From Nitrosospira multiformis (GTDB taxonomy: Bacteria; Pseudomonadota; Gammaproteobacteria; Burkholderiales; Nitrosomonadaceae), in NCBI RefSeq assembly GCF_900103165.1, contig NZ_FNKY01000001.1, positions 744,001 through 808,000 of the forward strand: DNA of 64,000 bases, given 5' to 3'. The position numbers and the translations under genes were made by a program. The notes beneath the pieces are model-generated. The model searched no databases. It worked only from the letters and a program-made list of their open reading frames with translations, and was not told the origin of the DNA. Shown here piece after piece: positions 44,066-53,501 of this stretch (positions are counted from its first letter, which is position 1; the number at the start of each line of letters is the position of its first letter).

Positions 44066-45724
44066 ATGCGTGTCGTTACGTTCCTGCTTGCGTTTGCTTT
44101 ATGCACCGTTTCTTTATCCAGTCACGCTTGGTGGAATGACGAATGGACCGGCCGCAAGAAAATCACACTGACCAATCCAGCGGGTGAAGTCGCGGATGCG
44201 CCGGTACTGATCCGCTTGCACACGGGAAACTTTGATTTTTTCTCGGCCAATGATAACGGCAGCGACCTGCGTCTGATCGCCGGAGATGACAAGACCGAAC
44301 TGAAATTCCATTTTGAGAAATGGGATGTAGGGAATGAGTTGGCGCTGGTATGGGTTAACGTGCCTAAATTGTTATCGCAGACAGAAATATTCCTTTATTT
44401 CGGTAACGAGAAGGCGACCTCCGCAGCGAATCCGAAAGCCACTTACGATGCCGCCAGCGTCGTCTATCATTTTGCGGAGCCGGACGGAAATCCCCAGGAC
44501 AGCGGAGTAAACAGCCTGCATGCGGTGCAGTCCTCCGTCCAGCGGGTAGCCGCCTCCTTCTCGAACGGTGGTGCCGGATTTAACGGGTCACAAAGCATCA
44601 CGCTTCCCGCCGTGAATGCAAGCAGCGGATTCAGTTTCGCCGTATGGATCAAGCCAGCTTCGCTGGATGGTGTCATCGTTCAATCCGATGGTCTGCGCGT
44701 CTCATTGGAAGGCGGCATGGTCAAGGTGCAATCGGGCGCGTCAAGCCTGGTGTCCAGCACGGCGGTGAGCCTGGGTAAATGGCATCACCTCGGGTTAACG
44801 GTATCGAATGCGCTACGCATATATGTGGACGGTAAGCCGGCGGGCGAAGCGCCGGGCGCGGTATTGCCAACCGGCGGCGCAACGCTGGGGACTGGATTTC
44901 GGGGTGAGATGGACGAGTTGCAGGTGTCGGGCGTGGCGCGCAATGCTGACTGGATTGCGGTGCAGGCCGCGCAGGGACAGGACGGTAAACTGGTCACCCT
45001 GGGCGAGGATGAGGCGGGCGAAGGCGGTGAAGAAGCCTCGCACCTGGGCATTATCCTCAAATCATTGACAGTGGATGGGTGGGTTGCGATCGGTTTCCTG
45101 GCGATCATGCTAATGATCGCCATATGGGTGATGTACAGCAAGGCTGTCTACATTAACCGGGTGGATAAGTCCAATCACCGCTTTATGACCAAATTCCGCG
45201 AACTATCGACCGATCTCGCGGTGATAGACAAAGCCAAGGGGTTGGGAAAAGAGTTCGAACATTCGTCGATCTACCGTATTTATCATATTGGCGCAGTTGA
45301 ATTGGCGCATCGCTTCGATGATACCGATGCGACCCATATTGACAAGTCGCTGTCGCCGCAATCGCTTAATGCGATTCGCGCCAGCCTGGACGCCGGGCTG
45401 GTGGAAGAAATTCAGCGCATGAACAAATTCATGGTACTGCTCACCATCGCCATCTCCGGCGGGCCCTTCATCGGCCTGCTGGGCACGGTAATGGGGGTCA
45501 TGATCACGTTTGCGGCGATTGCGGCCGCTGGTGATGTCAATGTCAACGCCATTGCGCCCGGCATCGCGGCGGCCCTGGCGGCGACGGTGGCGGGGATGGG
45601 GGTAGCGATCCCCTCACTGTTTGGCTATAACTACCTGGCTTCACGCATCAAGGCCATCGTATCGAGAATGCATATTTTTGTCGATGAGTTTATTACCAAG
45701 CTTGCCGAAAATTACAGCCGCTGA
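44066..45724 (+). CDS. ExbB/TolQ-type proton channel fused to DUF2341 and LamG domains
   Basis: A 552-residue inner-membrane protein with signal peptide MRVVTFLLAFALCTVSLSSHA. A DUF2341 domain follows (about 22-115, WWNDEWTGRKKITL...). A LamG/concanavalin-like domain comes next (about 125-290, GFSFAVWIKPASLDG, LGKWHHLGLTVSNALRIYVDG in part). A membrane helix sits near 335-358. The MotA/TolQ/ExbB channel is at about 400-550, with FMVLLTIAISGGPFIGLLGT and IAPGIAAALAATVAGMGVAI in its helices. ExbB pairs with ExbD to use the proton gradient. ExbD and a TonB-like gene follow at once. The large periplasmic lectin-like part is not found in ordinary ExbB and could sense or bind a carbohydrate or surface ligand. 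Confidence 0.9.
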   Translation: MRVVTFLLAFALCTVSLSSHAWWNDEWTGRKKITLTNPAGEVADAPVLIRLHTGNFDFFSANDNGSDLRLIAGDDKTELKFHFEKWDVGNELALVWVNVPKLLSQTEIFLYFGNEKATSAANPKATYDAASVVYHFAEPDGNPQDSGVNSLHAVQSSVQRVAASFSNGGAGFNGSQSITLPAVNASSGFSFAVWIKPASLDGVIVQSDGLRVSLEGGMVKVQSGASSLVSSTAVSLGKWHHLGLTVSNALRIYVDGKPAGEAPGAVLPTGGATLGTGFRGEMDELQVSGVARNADWIAVQAAQGQDGKLVTLGEDEAGEGGEEASHLGIILKSLTVDGWVAIGFLAIMLMIAIWVMYSKAVYINRVDKSNHRFMTKFRELSTDLAVIDKAKGLGKEFEHSSIYRIYHIGAVELAHRFDDTDATHIDKSLSPQSLNAIRASLDAGLVEEIQRMNKFMVLLTIAISGGPFIGLLGTVMGVMITFAAIAAAGDVNVNAIAPGIAAALAATVAGMGVAIPSLFGYNYLASRIKAIVSRMHIFVDEFITKLAENYSR

Positions 45725-45735
45725 CAGGGAATGGC

Positions 45736-46140
45736 ATGAAGGTACAGGAAGACAACGAGCTTTACGACGAGATCAATGTGGTGCCCATGCTGGATCTCGC
45801 CTACGTGTTGCTGGTGATTTTCATTATCATGACGACGGCATCGGTACAGGGTATAAAAGTCAACCTGCCCAAAGCCAGCAGTTCCCCCAGTCTGGCTAAA
45901 CCGCAAACCAAAGCGATCACGATCAACGAAAGCGGGCAAATATTTCTGGATGCTTATCCCGTGACGCTGGACGAGCTTCGAACCCGCCTGGGTCAATTGA
46001 AAGCGGCTAATCCAGAATTGCCGGTCGTAGTCAAGGGGGATACGGTAGTGCAGTACGGCAAGGTGATGGATGTACTTGAATTACTGGGTCAGCTGGATAT
46101 CACGCAGTTGGGCTTGGTAACCCAGCGCCTGGTGAAATAA
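45736..46140 (+). CDS. exbD: ExbD/TolR-family biopolymer transport protein
   Basis: A 134-residue protein with a short cytoplasmic start, one membrane helix carrying the proton-site Asp (INVVPMLDLAYVLLVIFIIM) and a periplasmic domain (KAITINESGQIFLDAYPVTLDEL in part, then LPVVVKGDTVVQYGKVMDVLE). These are the marks of ExbD. It is 11 bp after the ExbB-like gene and 4 bp ahead of the TonB-like gene. It completes the proton-driven motor. Confidence 0.93.
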   Translation: MKVQEDNELYDEINVVPMLDLAYVLLVIFIIMTTASVQGIKVNLPKASSSPSLAKPQTKAITINESGQIFLDAYPVTLDELRTRLGQLKAANPELPVVVKGDTVVQYGKVMDVLELLGQLDITQLGLVTQRLVK

Positions 46141-46144
46141 TGCC

Positions 46145-46813
46145 ATGGAAGACCCCAAGGAAGAGAAAAAACCAGCCTCCTGGAGGCGTTGGGCAGGTGT
46201 TGCGGTTTGTGCAGTTGTCCTGGTCGGATCGGGACTGTGGTTGAAACATTTTCTGGGCGACGATACGCCGCACAAAAAGCCGTCGCTTCAGCAGATTACT
46301 TTGATCAAACCGCCGCCTCCCCCGCCGCCACCGGAAAAACCGCCGGAACCGGTGGTGAAGGAAGAAATAAAGCTGGCCGAACCTGAGCCAGAGCCGATGG
46401 ATCAGGCCGATGAGCCGCCGCCGGGGCCGGATCTGGGTGTCGATGCCGAGGGAACAGGCGCGGGTGACGGATTTGGGCTCGTAGGGAGGAAAGGCGGGGC
46501 GGATCTTATCGGCGGCTCCAGAGGAAACCCTTGGGCCTGGTATGACGCCATAGTGAACGACGCGGTGAACTCCGCTTTTCAGGATGCGCTGGCGCGTGAG
46601 AACGCGCTCAAAGACAAGACTTACAGGGTGGTGGTGAAAGTATGGATTGACCTTAACGGGAAGGTATCACGAATAGCGGTGGTTGATAAAACAGGTGATC
46701 CGAAAGTCGATGAATTGATCCAGGATGTGCTGAAGAACCTGCGGGCCCTGCGTGAGAATCCACCCGCCGACATGCCACAACCGTTGAAGATACGCGTGAC
46801 CTCGCGTGCCTGA
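46145..46813 (+). CDS. TonB-like energy transducer
   Basis: A 222-residue protein. A cytoplasmic start is followed by a helix (AGVAVCAVVLVGSGLWL, about 18-34), a Pro/Glu-rich spacer (KPPPPPPPPEKPPEPVVKEE, about 58-77) and a C-terminal TonB-type domain (about 150-222) with VVVKVWIDLNGKVSRIAVVDKTGDPKVDEL in part. It would carry motor energy across the periplasm to an outer-membrane partner. The next gene encodes a porin-like protein, not a usual TonB-dependent receptor. Confidence 0.85.
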   Translation: MEDPKEEKKPASWRRWAGVAVCAVVLVGSGLWLKHFLGDDTPHKKPSLQQITLIKPPPPPPPPEKPPEPVVKEEIKLAEPEPEPMDQADEPPPGPDLGVDAEGTGAGDGFGLVGRKGGADLIGGSRGNPWAWYDAIVNDAVNSAFQDALARENALKDKTYRVVVKVWIDLNGKVSRIAVVDKTGDPKVDELIQDVLKNLRALRENPPADMPQPLKIRVTSRA

Positions 46814-46837
46814 TTTTGTATAAGAAAAAAAATTATA

Positions 46838-48538
46838 ATGAATATACGATTGATACTCACTTTTGCCGCCATGACAGCGATATTTGCGGGCGGTGTGCAC
46901 GCAAAACCCGATGAGCGCGAGAAGGTTGAAGTTCTGTATGAAACCACCTTGAATCTGATCCGGTTGCTGGTGGAGCAAGGCGTGATCAAGCAGGAAGTGG
47001 CCGACGAAATGATTAAAAAGGCGGAACTGAAGGCAAGGGCTTCCCTGCAGCAAGCACAGGGGGCCGCGCAACCGGCCACTGGCGAGCCGAAAAAAGGTGA
47101 GGTACGGGTTCCTTACATACCCGAGCATGTCAAAAAGGAAATTCGCGATGAGTTACGCCAAGAAGTGGTGGGTCAGGCCAAGCAGGAACGCTGGGGCGAC
47201 GTGAATGCGGTTCCCGAGTGGGTTAACCGTTTTACGATGGAAGGAGATATACGGCTGCGCGAACAAGCCGACTTCTACGGCAGCAACAACGCTCCCGCAG
47301 CCAATTTTCAGGCGAACGGCCAGAATATCGACAATACCACCGAGGACAGCTATCATCGGGAACGGGTGCGCTTCCGGCTCGGCATCAACGCCAACGTCAC
47401 CCGCGGAGTGGATCTTGGGTTGCGCCTAACCACCGGTAATGTCAATGATCCGCCGCTAACCGGAGATGTATTGGGCCCCCCCCCGATATCCATAGGATCG
47501 CCGGTCTCTACCCTGCAGACATTTGGGACTTTTAACAGCAAATTCGCCGTGGTGCTGGATCAGGTTTACCTCAAACTCACGCCCTTAGATTGGGTTACGG
47601 TCAGTGCCGGACGTATTCCCAATCCTTTCTTTGTCGGCACAGTCGGAAATATCTACACGGGGACACTCAGGACTGGGCCACATACCGTACCCACGGCCGG
47701 AGTCGTACACACCGATCTGTTATGGGACGTTGACCTGAACTTTGAAGGGCTGGCGATCAATCTTCACCCTTGGCTGAAAGAGGAAAGGACCATCAAGCCG
47801 TTCCTCAACGCCGGGGTATTTCCATTGCAGCAAATCAATCAGAGCGAGACCGTCAAGGCCAAGGACAAATGGTTCTTCGGGGCTCAGGCCGGATTGGAGT
47901 GGGCACCCGAGAATACCGACACCAAGTTCAGGCTGGGAGCCGCCTATTATGACTACCGCAATATTAACGGCGTCCGCAACCCGAACTTTGGCGATACTCT
48001 GTTCAATCAGAGCGCCCCGCTGTTCAGGCAAAAAGGTAACAGTCTTTTCAACATCGACAACGATGGTGACCCCACCACTAATCTATGGGCTTTGGCGGCC
48101 GATTACCGGCTTGCCAACTTGACCATGGTGGCTGACTATTCCAGATTCAAGCCCATCCATGTTATTGGCACTGCGGACTACGTACGCAACGTGGGTTATG
48201 ACGAGAATAAAATTTTTGCCCGCACTGGGCAGAACATCAAGCCGGAGATCGATGCTTATCAGCTCCGTCTCACCGTTGGTTACCCAGTAATCGCGGAGCG
48301 GCACCAGTGGCAGGTTTTCGGATTTTATCGCCGCTCCGAGCGGGATTCGATGCTGGATGCCTTCACTGATTCCAACTATCTCATGGGCGGAACCAACCAC
48401 AAGGGCTACACTATCCAGGGCCTGTACGGCGTGGCGCATAACACCTGGCTTGGCCTCCGCTATATGTCATACGATCAAGTCAGCGGCTTGCCTCTGTCCA
48501 TCGATTCGATCAATCTGGACCTGAATGCCCGGTTCTGA
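46838..48538 (+). CDS. Putative outer-membrane porin with N-terminal coiled coil (Porin_5-like)
   Basis: A 566-residue protein with signal peptide (MNIRLILTFAAMTAIFAGGVHA), then a helical region (about 25-125: EVLYETTLNLIRLLVEQGVI, YIPEHVKKEIRDELRQEV) and a beta-barrel domain beginning at RFTMEGDIRLREQADFYG. The barrel shows alternating strands such as VTVSAGRIPNPFF and WQVFGFYRRSERDSML, ending in SINLDLNARF with a C-terminal Phe. The pattern resembles putative porins of PF16930. It is in one operon with ExbB, ExbD and TonB-like genes. No plug domain is seen. Whether TonB contacts it is an open question. Confidence 0.78.
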   Translation: MNIRLILTFAAMTAIFAGGVHAKPDEREKVEVLYETTLNLIRLLVEQGVIKQEVADEMIKKAELKARASLQQAQGAAQPATGEPKKGEVRVPYIPEHVKKEIRDELRQEVVGQAKQERWGDVNAVPEWVNRFTMEGDIRLREQADFYGSNNAPAANFQANGQNIDNTTEDSYHRERVRFRLGINANVTRGVDLGLRLTTGNVNDPPLTGDVLGPPPISIGSPVSTLQTFGTFNSKFAVVLDQVYLKLTPLDWVTVSAGRIPNPFFVGTVGNIYTGTLRTGPHTVPTAGVVHTDLLWDVDLNFEGLAINLHPWLKEERTIKPFLNAGVFPLQQINQSETVKAKDKWFFGAQAGLEWAPENTDTKFRLGAAYYDYRNINGVRNPNFGDTLFNQSAPLFRQKGNSLFNIDNDGDPTTNLWALAADYRLANLTMVADYSRFKPIHVIGTADYVRNVGYDENKIFARTGQNIKPEIDAYQLRLTVGYPVIAERHQWQVFGFYRRSERDSMLDAFTDSNYLMGGTNHKGYTIQGLYGVAHNTWLGLRYMSYDQVSGLPLSIDSINLDLNARF

Positions 48539-48707
48539 CTTTCTGAGCGGGAGTGGGGCCGCGAGTTTCCGGCTGGCAGGGAAATGCGGGATCCAAAAGG
48601 TGTGCTTACCACGCACGTATCGTGGTGGTGGGTTCAACGCCCATACCGTTTCCTGTGAGAGACATTAATTGGATAAAAAAACTCTGCTGACAATCGAAAG
48701 CTTTTGC

Positions 48708-49361
48708 ATGAATAACCGTAAGAAAATGATTCCACGATGGTTGTGCCAAGGAATCGCCGTCGTATTGCTGGCGGGAGCCTTGTCCCCCCCTTCCCTGGCT
48801 GCAAGCGCCGCCGGCAATGCGGATCAAAAAAAAGAGCGGCAGGCATTACGCCGCATGCAGCAGCAATTGAACGAGGTACAGCAGCAGAAATCGGCATTGG
48901 ATCAGGAAAAAACAGTGCTGGAAGAAACACTGAAAAAAACCAGTAACGAAACGGAATCCCACAAACGATCTGCGGCGAGCGCGGCGGCCAAAGCGTCCCG
49001 GCTTGAGCGGGATATCGAAGCGGCGAACAAGGAAACAGCCGAATTGCGCACCCAGCTTGATGGAGCGGGCAAGCGGAATGAAGAACTGTCCGGTCAACGC
49101 AAACAATTGGAACAGGATCTGAAGAATATGACAGCTGCTCTTACAAAACAGAATGAGCAAACAAAACTTTGCGAAACGCATAACGGCGAGCTTTATCGGA
49201 TAGGCCGGGAACTGTCCGATTGGTATACCAGCAAAGGCGCCGTAAACGCCATACTGGAGGCGGAGCCATTTACAGCGATGAAACGCGTCGAAATGGAAAA
49301 CCTGCTTGAAACCTATCGGGACAAGATTGAGGGTCAGCGTCTAGAACGTTCCATTCATTAA
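48708..49361 (+). CDS. Exported coiled-coil protein
   Basis: A 217-residue protein. The ATG at 48708 gives a good signal peptide (MNNRKKMIPRWLCQGIAVVLLAGALSP in part, cut near LAA). An in-frame TTG at 48669 is less likely. The mature part is a continuous coiled coil with LRRMQQQLNEVQQQKSALDQEK and LERDIEAANKETAELRTQLDG in part, then a short globular end (CETHNGELYRIGRELSDWY, AEPFTAMKRVEMENLLETYRDKI in part). No family is recognised. It is the last gene of the motor cluster and could bridge the periplasm. Confidence 0.75.
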   Translation: MNNRKKMIPRWLCQGIAVVLLAGALSPPSLAASAAGNADQKKERQALRRMQQQLNEVQQQKSALDQEKTVLEETLKKTSNETESHKRSAASAAAKASRLERDIEAANKETAELRTQLDGAGKRNEELSGQRKQLEQDLKNMTAALTKQNEQTKLCETHNGELYRIGRELSDWYTSKGAVNAILEAEPFTAMKRVEMENLLETYRDKIEGQRLERSIH

Positions 49362-49390
49362 GGATGCTTCGGGTAATCCCTGTGCCTTTC

Positions 49391-49426
49391 CCGGGGGGGC
49401 TTGCCGGGGTTTGAAGCCTCCCCCCT
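49391..49426 (+). terminator. GC-rich hairpin after the coiled-coil gene
   Basis: GGGGGGGCTT pairs with AAGCCTCCCCCC, allowing one bulge, about 30 bp past the stop. A short pyrimidine tail (TTACCTTC) follows. It is a likely transcription stop of the motor operon. Confidence 0.55.
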
Positions 49427-49655
49427 TACCTTCATCCTGTCCCATCTGCCCGGACACCGGGTAATGAGAGATTCACAATCTCTTTCTCGAGCGGATTATT
49501 TTTTAATCTTCTGAATCTTCAAATGATACGCTGCTGCGGTGTTGGCGACCGGTCACAATTGCGCCGGGCCCTCTTTTACTTGTGCAGCGTACCAGTTACT
49601 TTTTTTGGCTTTGGTTTTGGCCTTGGTTTTGGCGTGCTGTTCGGAAGAAAGGTGG

Positions 49656-49934
49656 TCAGTTTGATGCTTTTAAAGCATCAGATAAGAGGAGGCGAATGGC
49701 GGTCACCGTGTTCTCTACACCCATGTCAAAATGCTCTGAAATATTTGAGTCCAAACACTCCACTCGAATAAGTTCCACTTCTTTCTCAAAATCATTTCGC
49801 AAGTTTTTCCGTTTATCGGTTGGCAACGAATTTATGAAGCAAATCAGTAAACAAAGCATAGCGAAATTCTCGCCTTTTGCTTCGCTCAGTCTTGCCAAGG
49901 CATCCCTTAAGGTTTCCAAAGTGTCCCCCTCCAT
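49656..49934 (-). CDS. Small hypothetical protein
   Basis: A 92-residue protein from the ATG at 49934 (a GTG at 49982 would add 16 residues). It reads as a mixed helical protein (TLETLRDALARLSEAKGENFAMLCLLICF in part, then NDFEKEVELIRVECL). No domain is recognised. The opposite strand is also open here (49582-49968), but its product is Ser/Phe/Lys-rich and looks like a shadow. The 376 bp between this gene and the sensor kinase hold a palindrome at 50192-50207. Confidence 0.45.
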   Translation of the reverse strand: MEGDTLETLRDALARLSEAKGENFAMLCLLICFINSLPTDKRKNLRNDFEKEVELIRVECLDSNISEHFDMGVENTVTAIRLLLSDALKASN

Positions 49935-50191
49935 AATGAGACAACGTGCGCTTGGGAAAGTCGCGTGATAGCTCTTCGGCACTCGTCTATAAGATAAATA
50001 AGATCATACTCGAAACATTATTTTCTGACCGTGAGCAATAAGATCACCTAAGAGCTTAGCAACTATGCGATTAGTTTCTACAGTCATCTCCAACCCGAAG
50101 TGGTGTGTACTATTGATTTCAAACCATAGTGTTTCAAAAGCCACCATGGTGGATTATGGGGAGGGAATTCTGACGTGAAGATGGCGAAATT

Positions 50192-50207
50192 ATTACAAAT
50201 CTGTAAT
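50192..50207. promoter_or_regulatory. Palindrome ATTACA-N4-TGTAAT
   Basis: ATTACA AATC TGTAAT is a perfect 6-bp inverted repeat 104 bp beyond the end of the CusS-type kinase gene. Its form recalls operators of OmpR-type metal regulators. It could serve the small minus-strand gene at 49656-49934 or another start not seen. Confidence 0.35.
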
Positions 50208-50310
50208 GTTCGGGGAAGGGCTGTACACACCCCATAGTGATATGGAGAATGCTTTGCGAAGCCGGGGGTATGAGCCCTGCTTGTCCGTCGGATAAAGCTA
50301 TGACGTACGG

Positions 50311-51762
50311 TTATGCTGGAAAGAAAAGCCGCACTGCCGTGCCTTCGCCGATGACGCTCTGTACAGTGATGTTACCGCCATGCAGGCCGATAATCGATTT
50401 GACGATAGCCAGTCCGAGTCCCGCGCCCTCTGCTTCCCCGTTACGCGAAGGGTTGATGCGGTAAAAACGGTCGAATATTTTTGGCAGATGTTCCTGGGCA
50501 ATGCCTATGCCACTATCGCGGCAGATGATCCCGGTTCCTCGCTCCTGGCTGGAATCTATGGAAAAAATGATGGAACCACCATCAGGGGTGTGATATAGGG
50601 CGTTGGCAAGCAGATTACTGATGGCTCTCTGGAAAAGATCTGGATCGACTTTAGTCGTTGCATCTCCTTCGCACAGTACCCTGATACTTTTCTCCGTGGA
50701 CACCGCCTCATAAAATACGATTATTTTCTCGATTTCCGTGCGCGCGTTAATGAGCGAAAGTGCAATCACGGCCTGCTCGCTGTCTGCTCTAGCCAAGAAC
50801 AGCAGGCTGTCCAGCATCCGTGACATGCGGTCGTATTCTTCCAGACTGGATGCGAGTATTTCGCGATACTCATGGGCCTCGCGCGGCTTGGATAAAGCCA
50901 CTTCCGCTTCGCCGCGCAAATTATTGAGCGGGGTGCGCAACTCGTGCGCCAAATCGGCGGAGAATTGCGAAAGACGATTAAATGAATCCTCCAGTCGGCC
51001 AAGCATGCTGTCCAATGCTCGTGTCAGTAAAGCCAGTTCCCGGGGCCATGGTGCGCTATTGAGACGTTCGTGCAGTTGGCTGGCAGTAATGCGTTCCGCG
51101 GCACCGGTAATATCCGCAAGTGGTTTCATGCTGCGTTGCGTAATCAGAATACCGATGATCACGGATACTAGAATACCAACCAATAATATGTCGAATAAAT
51201 AATACTCATACCGGGTGATCAGCAGCTCCTCTTCTGTCTCATCCAGGGCTACCTGGATTTGCCGCCGGGAGCCGCTGAGGGAATTGTCTTCTGCCCATGT
51301 GGCGATCAGCCAATAGGTTTTATTGGTGTCGGAGCGCCATCTTTTTGCCTTTGGGGGGCGCGTCTCGGGAGAAGGAAATGCGCTGGTGGGGATTTCCTGT
51401 TTCATACCACGGGACTCGTGCAGCGTACGACCGGATTCGTCTAATATCCGGCTATGCGTGAGATGCTGGGATCCGGCGAATGCGATGTTTTCCTCGGTGA
51501 TCTCGCGCTCCAGTACCTGAGTATCTCCCGGCTGTTCCCGCAAAATAGTCTCAAGAATGTTAAGTCGACTGCGCAGAAAATGCTCATCCTCCTGTTCCAA
51601 CGTCGTGATAAGAACCCAGTACAGGAACCCCGAGGTGAAGAAGAGCATGGCAGAAGCCGATAGTGCATACAGCCATGCCAGCTTCCGGGAAATCGATCCG
51701 TGCGTGGAGCCGGTATTCGACTGAAAGAGATTATCGGTTCTCAAGCACGTACCCCACACCAC
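50311..51762 (-). CDS. Sensor histidine kinase, CusS/heavy-metal type
   Basis: A 483-residue membrane kinase. It has two membrane helices (about 27-52 and 190-212), a periplasmic domain between them and a HAMP linker ([16 protein letters not shown]). The phospho-acceptor is the His of [19 protein letters not shown], followed by N box [13 protein letters not shown] and G boxes [21 protein letters not shown] and [12 protein letters not shown]. The pattern [19 protein letters not shown] is typical of CusS/CopS-type sensors. The frame begins at GTG 51762, overlapping the regulator gene by 32 bp; a later start is possible. Cognate metal efflux genes are not in the window, so copper sensing is only inferred. 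Confidence 0.9.
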   Translation of the reverse strand: MVWGTCLRTDNLFQSNTGSTHGSISRKLAWLYALSASAMLFFTSGFLYWVLITTLEQEDEHFLRSRLNILETILREQPGDTQVLEREITEENIAFAGSQHLTHSRILDESGRTLHESRGMKQEIPTSAFPSPETRPPKAKRWRSDTNKTYWLIATWAEDNSLSGSRRQIQVALDETEEELLITRYEYYLFDILLVGILVSVIIGILITQRSMKPLADITGAAERITASQLHERLNSAPWPRELALLTRALDSMLGRLEDSFNRLSQFSADLAHELRTPLNNLRGEAEVALSKPREAHEYREILASSLEEYDRMSRMLDSLLFLARADSEQAVIALSLINARTEIEKIIVFYEAVSTEKSIRVLCEGDATTKVDPDLFQRAISNLLANALYHTPDGGSIIFSIDSSQERGTGIICRDSGIGIAQEHLPKIFDRFYRINPSRNGEAEGAGLGLAIVKSIIGLHGGNITVQSVIGEGTAVRLFFPA

Positions 51763-52405
51763 GAATGGTATGGATCAATTTCTGCTCGAAAGGATCATCG
51801 ACCTTGCTGCGCAACCGGCGTATCGCCACGTCAATGACGTTGGTATCACTGTCGAAATTGATGTCCCAGACCATCTCGGCAATCAGTGTGCGGGATAATA
51901 CCTCTCCCGTGCGCCGCATTAGCAGCGATAGAAGTGCAAATTCCTTGGGGGTAAGGTCGAGGCGGCTCCCATTGCGTGTGACTTTTTGGCGTCCAAGCAC
52001 TATTTCCAGATCGGCAATTTTCAGGATTTCACTATACAGGACCGGCGTGCGCCTCAGTAGCCGACGAACTCTTGCCAGCAGTTCGGAAAAAGCAAATGGT
52101 TTTATCAGGTAATCGTCGGCACCGAGCTCCAGTCCTTTTACCCGGTCGCTCACAGTATCCCGGGCAGTCAGGAAAAGTACGGGTGTCCGCTTGTCTTCCT
52201 TGCAGCGCAGCACCGAAAGTATAGACCAGCCATCCCGCTCCGGCAGCATTACGTCCAGGATAATGAGGTCATAGTCTATGTCAAGCGCAAGAAGCAGACC
52301 TTCATCACCATCCTCGGAAGTGTCGACAACATACCCAGCTTCAGACAATCCCTTCTTAAGAAAGGAAGCGGTTTTTTTTTCGTCTTCGATAATTAAAATA
52401 TGCAT
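51731..52405 (-). CDS. OmpR/CusR-type response regulator
   Basis: A 224-residue regulator. The receiver domain has the acidic pair in IIEDEKK, phosphoacceptor Asp51 ([14 protein letters not shown]) and Lys in [10 protein letters not shown]. The winged-helix domain reads [30 protein letters not shown] in part, [18 protein letters not shown] and [12 protein letters not shown]. This is the CusR/CopR subgroup pattern. It is the first gene of a two-gene minus-strand operon with the kinase and is divergent from trpG. Its binding site was not located with confidence. Confidence 0.93.
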   Translation of the reverse strand: MHILIIEDEKKTASFLKKGLSEAGYVVDTSEDGDEGLLLALDIDYDLIILDVMLPERDGWSILSVLRCKEDKRTPVLFLTARDTVSDRVKGLELGADDYLIKPFAFSELLARVRRLLRRTPVLYSEILKIADLEIVLGRQKVTRNGSRLDLTPKEFALLSLLMRRTGEVLSRTLIAEMVWDINFDSDTNVIDVAIRRLRSKVDDPFEQKLIHTIRGVGYVLENR

Positions 52406-52861
52406 TGATATAATTAACGTATAAGCACCTTACGATCACATTCATTGAGAAGGTTTTTTCTGGTATCAGAAATTTTGTAGAGCTTAGACAATAGTTTATA
52501 CCAGAGCGTGGTAGAGCATAAATTAGATCGAATTTAACCGTACTTTTGTTGCTGGATCAAGCAAATGGGGTGATATCAGCCTACGTAGGGCCGGGATTAA
52601 ATACTCCCGTCTACCCAAGGAGAACGACTTGTCCTGTTAAGAGATTCAAACCGTTTCGAATCGAGAATCATCTGCGTTGGAAGCCGCTAAAAATAACCAC
52701 GGCCAGATCCCCATCTGGAACTTCTGGTATATTCTAAAACTAACTAGGAGATAATGACGTATTTGGCTTTGGGTCAAAGCCAGCGGTATCTCAAGAAAAA
52801 GCGGGTAATGAGGAACTGACATTGGTTTCTGGACGAATAAAATCAAATAGATAGCGGTGAT
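52406..52861. other. Divergent intergenic region before trpG
   Basis: 456 bp, AT-rich close to the regulator gene. No trpE, leader peptide with tandem Trp codons or attenuator hairpin could be recognised. A 63-codon open frame at 52546-52737 has no support. Confidence 0.45.
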
Positions 52862-53425
52862 ATGCTGTTGATGATCGATAATTACGATTCCTTTACTTAC
52901 AACCTGGTGCAATATTTTGGTGAGCTGGGCGAGGAAGTGAGGGTGTTTCGCAACGATGAAATCACGCCTGATGAAGTTGCACGGTTAAGGCCCGCGCGCA
53001 TTGTCATTTCGCCCGGCCCTTGTACGCCCAGCAAGGCGGGGATATCGATACCGCTGATTGAACTTTACAATAGCCAGGTTCCCATACTGGGGGTCTGCCT
53101 CGGCCATCAAAGCATAGGCCAGGCATTTGGTGGCAAGATCGTTCATGCCAGAAAACTCATGCATGGCAAAACTTCGCCCATTTTCCACAAAGGCACAGGT
53201 ATGTTTCGAGATCTGCCGAGTCCGTTTACGGCGACGCGTTATCATTCCCTTGTCATTGAACGTGAAAGTCTTCCGGATTGTCTTGAAATCACTGCCTGGA
53301 CGGAGGATGGCGAAATCATGGGCGTACGCCATAAGACTCTGGCGGTTGAAGGTCTCCAGTTTCATCCGGAATCCATCCTGACCGAGCACGGACACAAATT
53401 GCTGAAAAACTTTCTGAATCAGTGA
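52862..53425 (+). CDS. trpG: Anthranilate synthase component II (glutamine amidotransferase)
   Basis: A 187-residue class I glutamine amidotransferase. The start [23 protein letters not shown] is the family signature. Catalytic Cys79 lies in GVCLGHQ, and His168 and Glu170 in LQFHPESI. It supplies ammonia to TrpE for anthranilate synthesis and may also serve PabB for aminodeoxychorismate. It opens trpG-trpD-trpC. The trpE partner is not next to it, unlike the usual order. Length is normal and no motif is damaged. Confidence 0.95.
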   Translation: MLLMIDNYDSFTYNLVQYFGELGEEVRVFRNDEITPDEVARLRPARIVISPGPCTPSKAGISIPLIELYNSQVPILGVCLGHQSIGQAFGGKIVHARKLMHGKTSPIFHKGTGMFRDLPSPFTATRYHSLVIERESLPDCLEITAWTEDGEIMGVRHKTLAVEGLQFHPESILTEHGHKLLKNFLNQ

Positions 53426-53501
53426 GAGCCATGTCTCCGCATCTGGCTGTGCGCTTCAAACGCCGCACAATCCACCCTGGCCAGCCCTTGGATTCGGGAT
53501 C

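Noticed and set aside
49582-49968. 128-codon plus-strand open frame opposite the small hypothetical gene
   Set aside because: Ser/Phe/Lys-rich composition without a ribosome site. The minus-strand frame reads more like a folded protein.
52546-52737. 63-codon open frame upstream of trpG, considered as a leader peptide
   Set aside because: It has no tandem Trp codons and no attenuator-type alternative hairpins.
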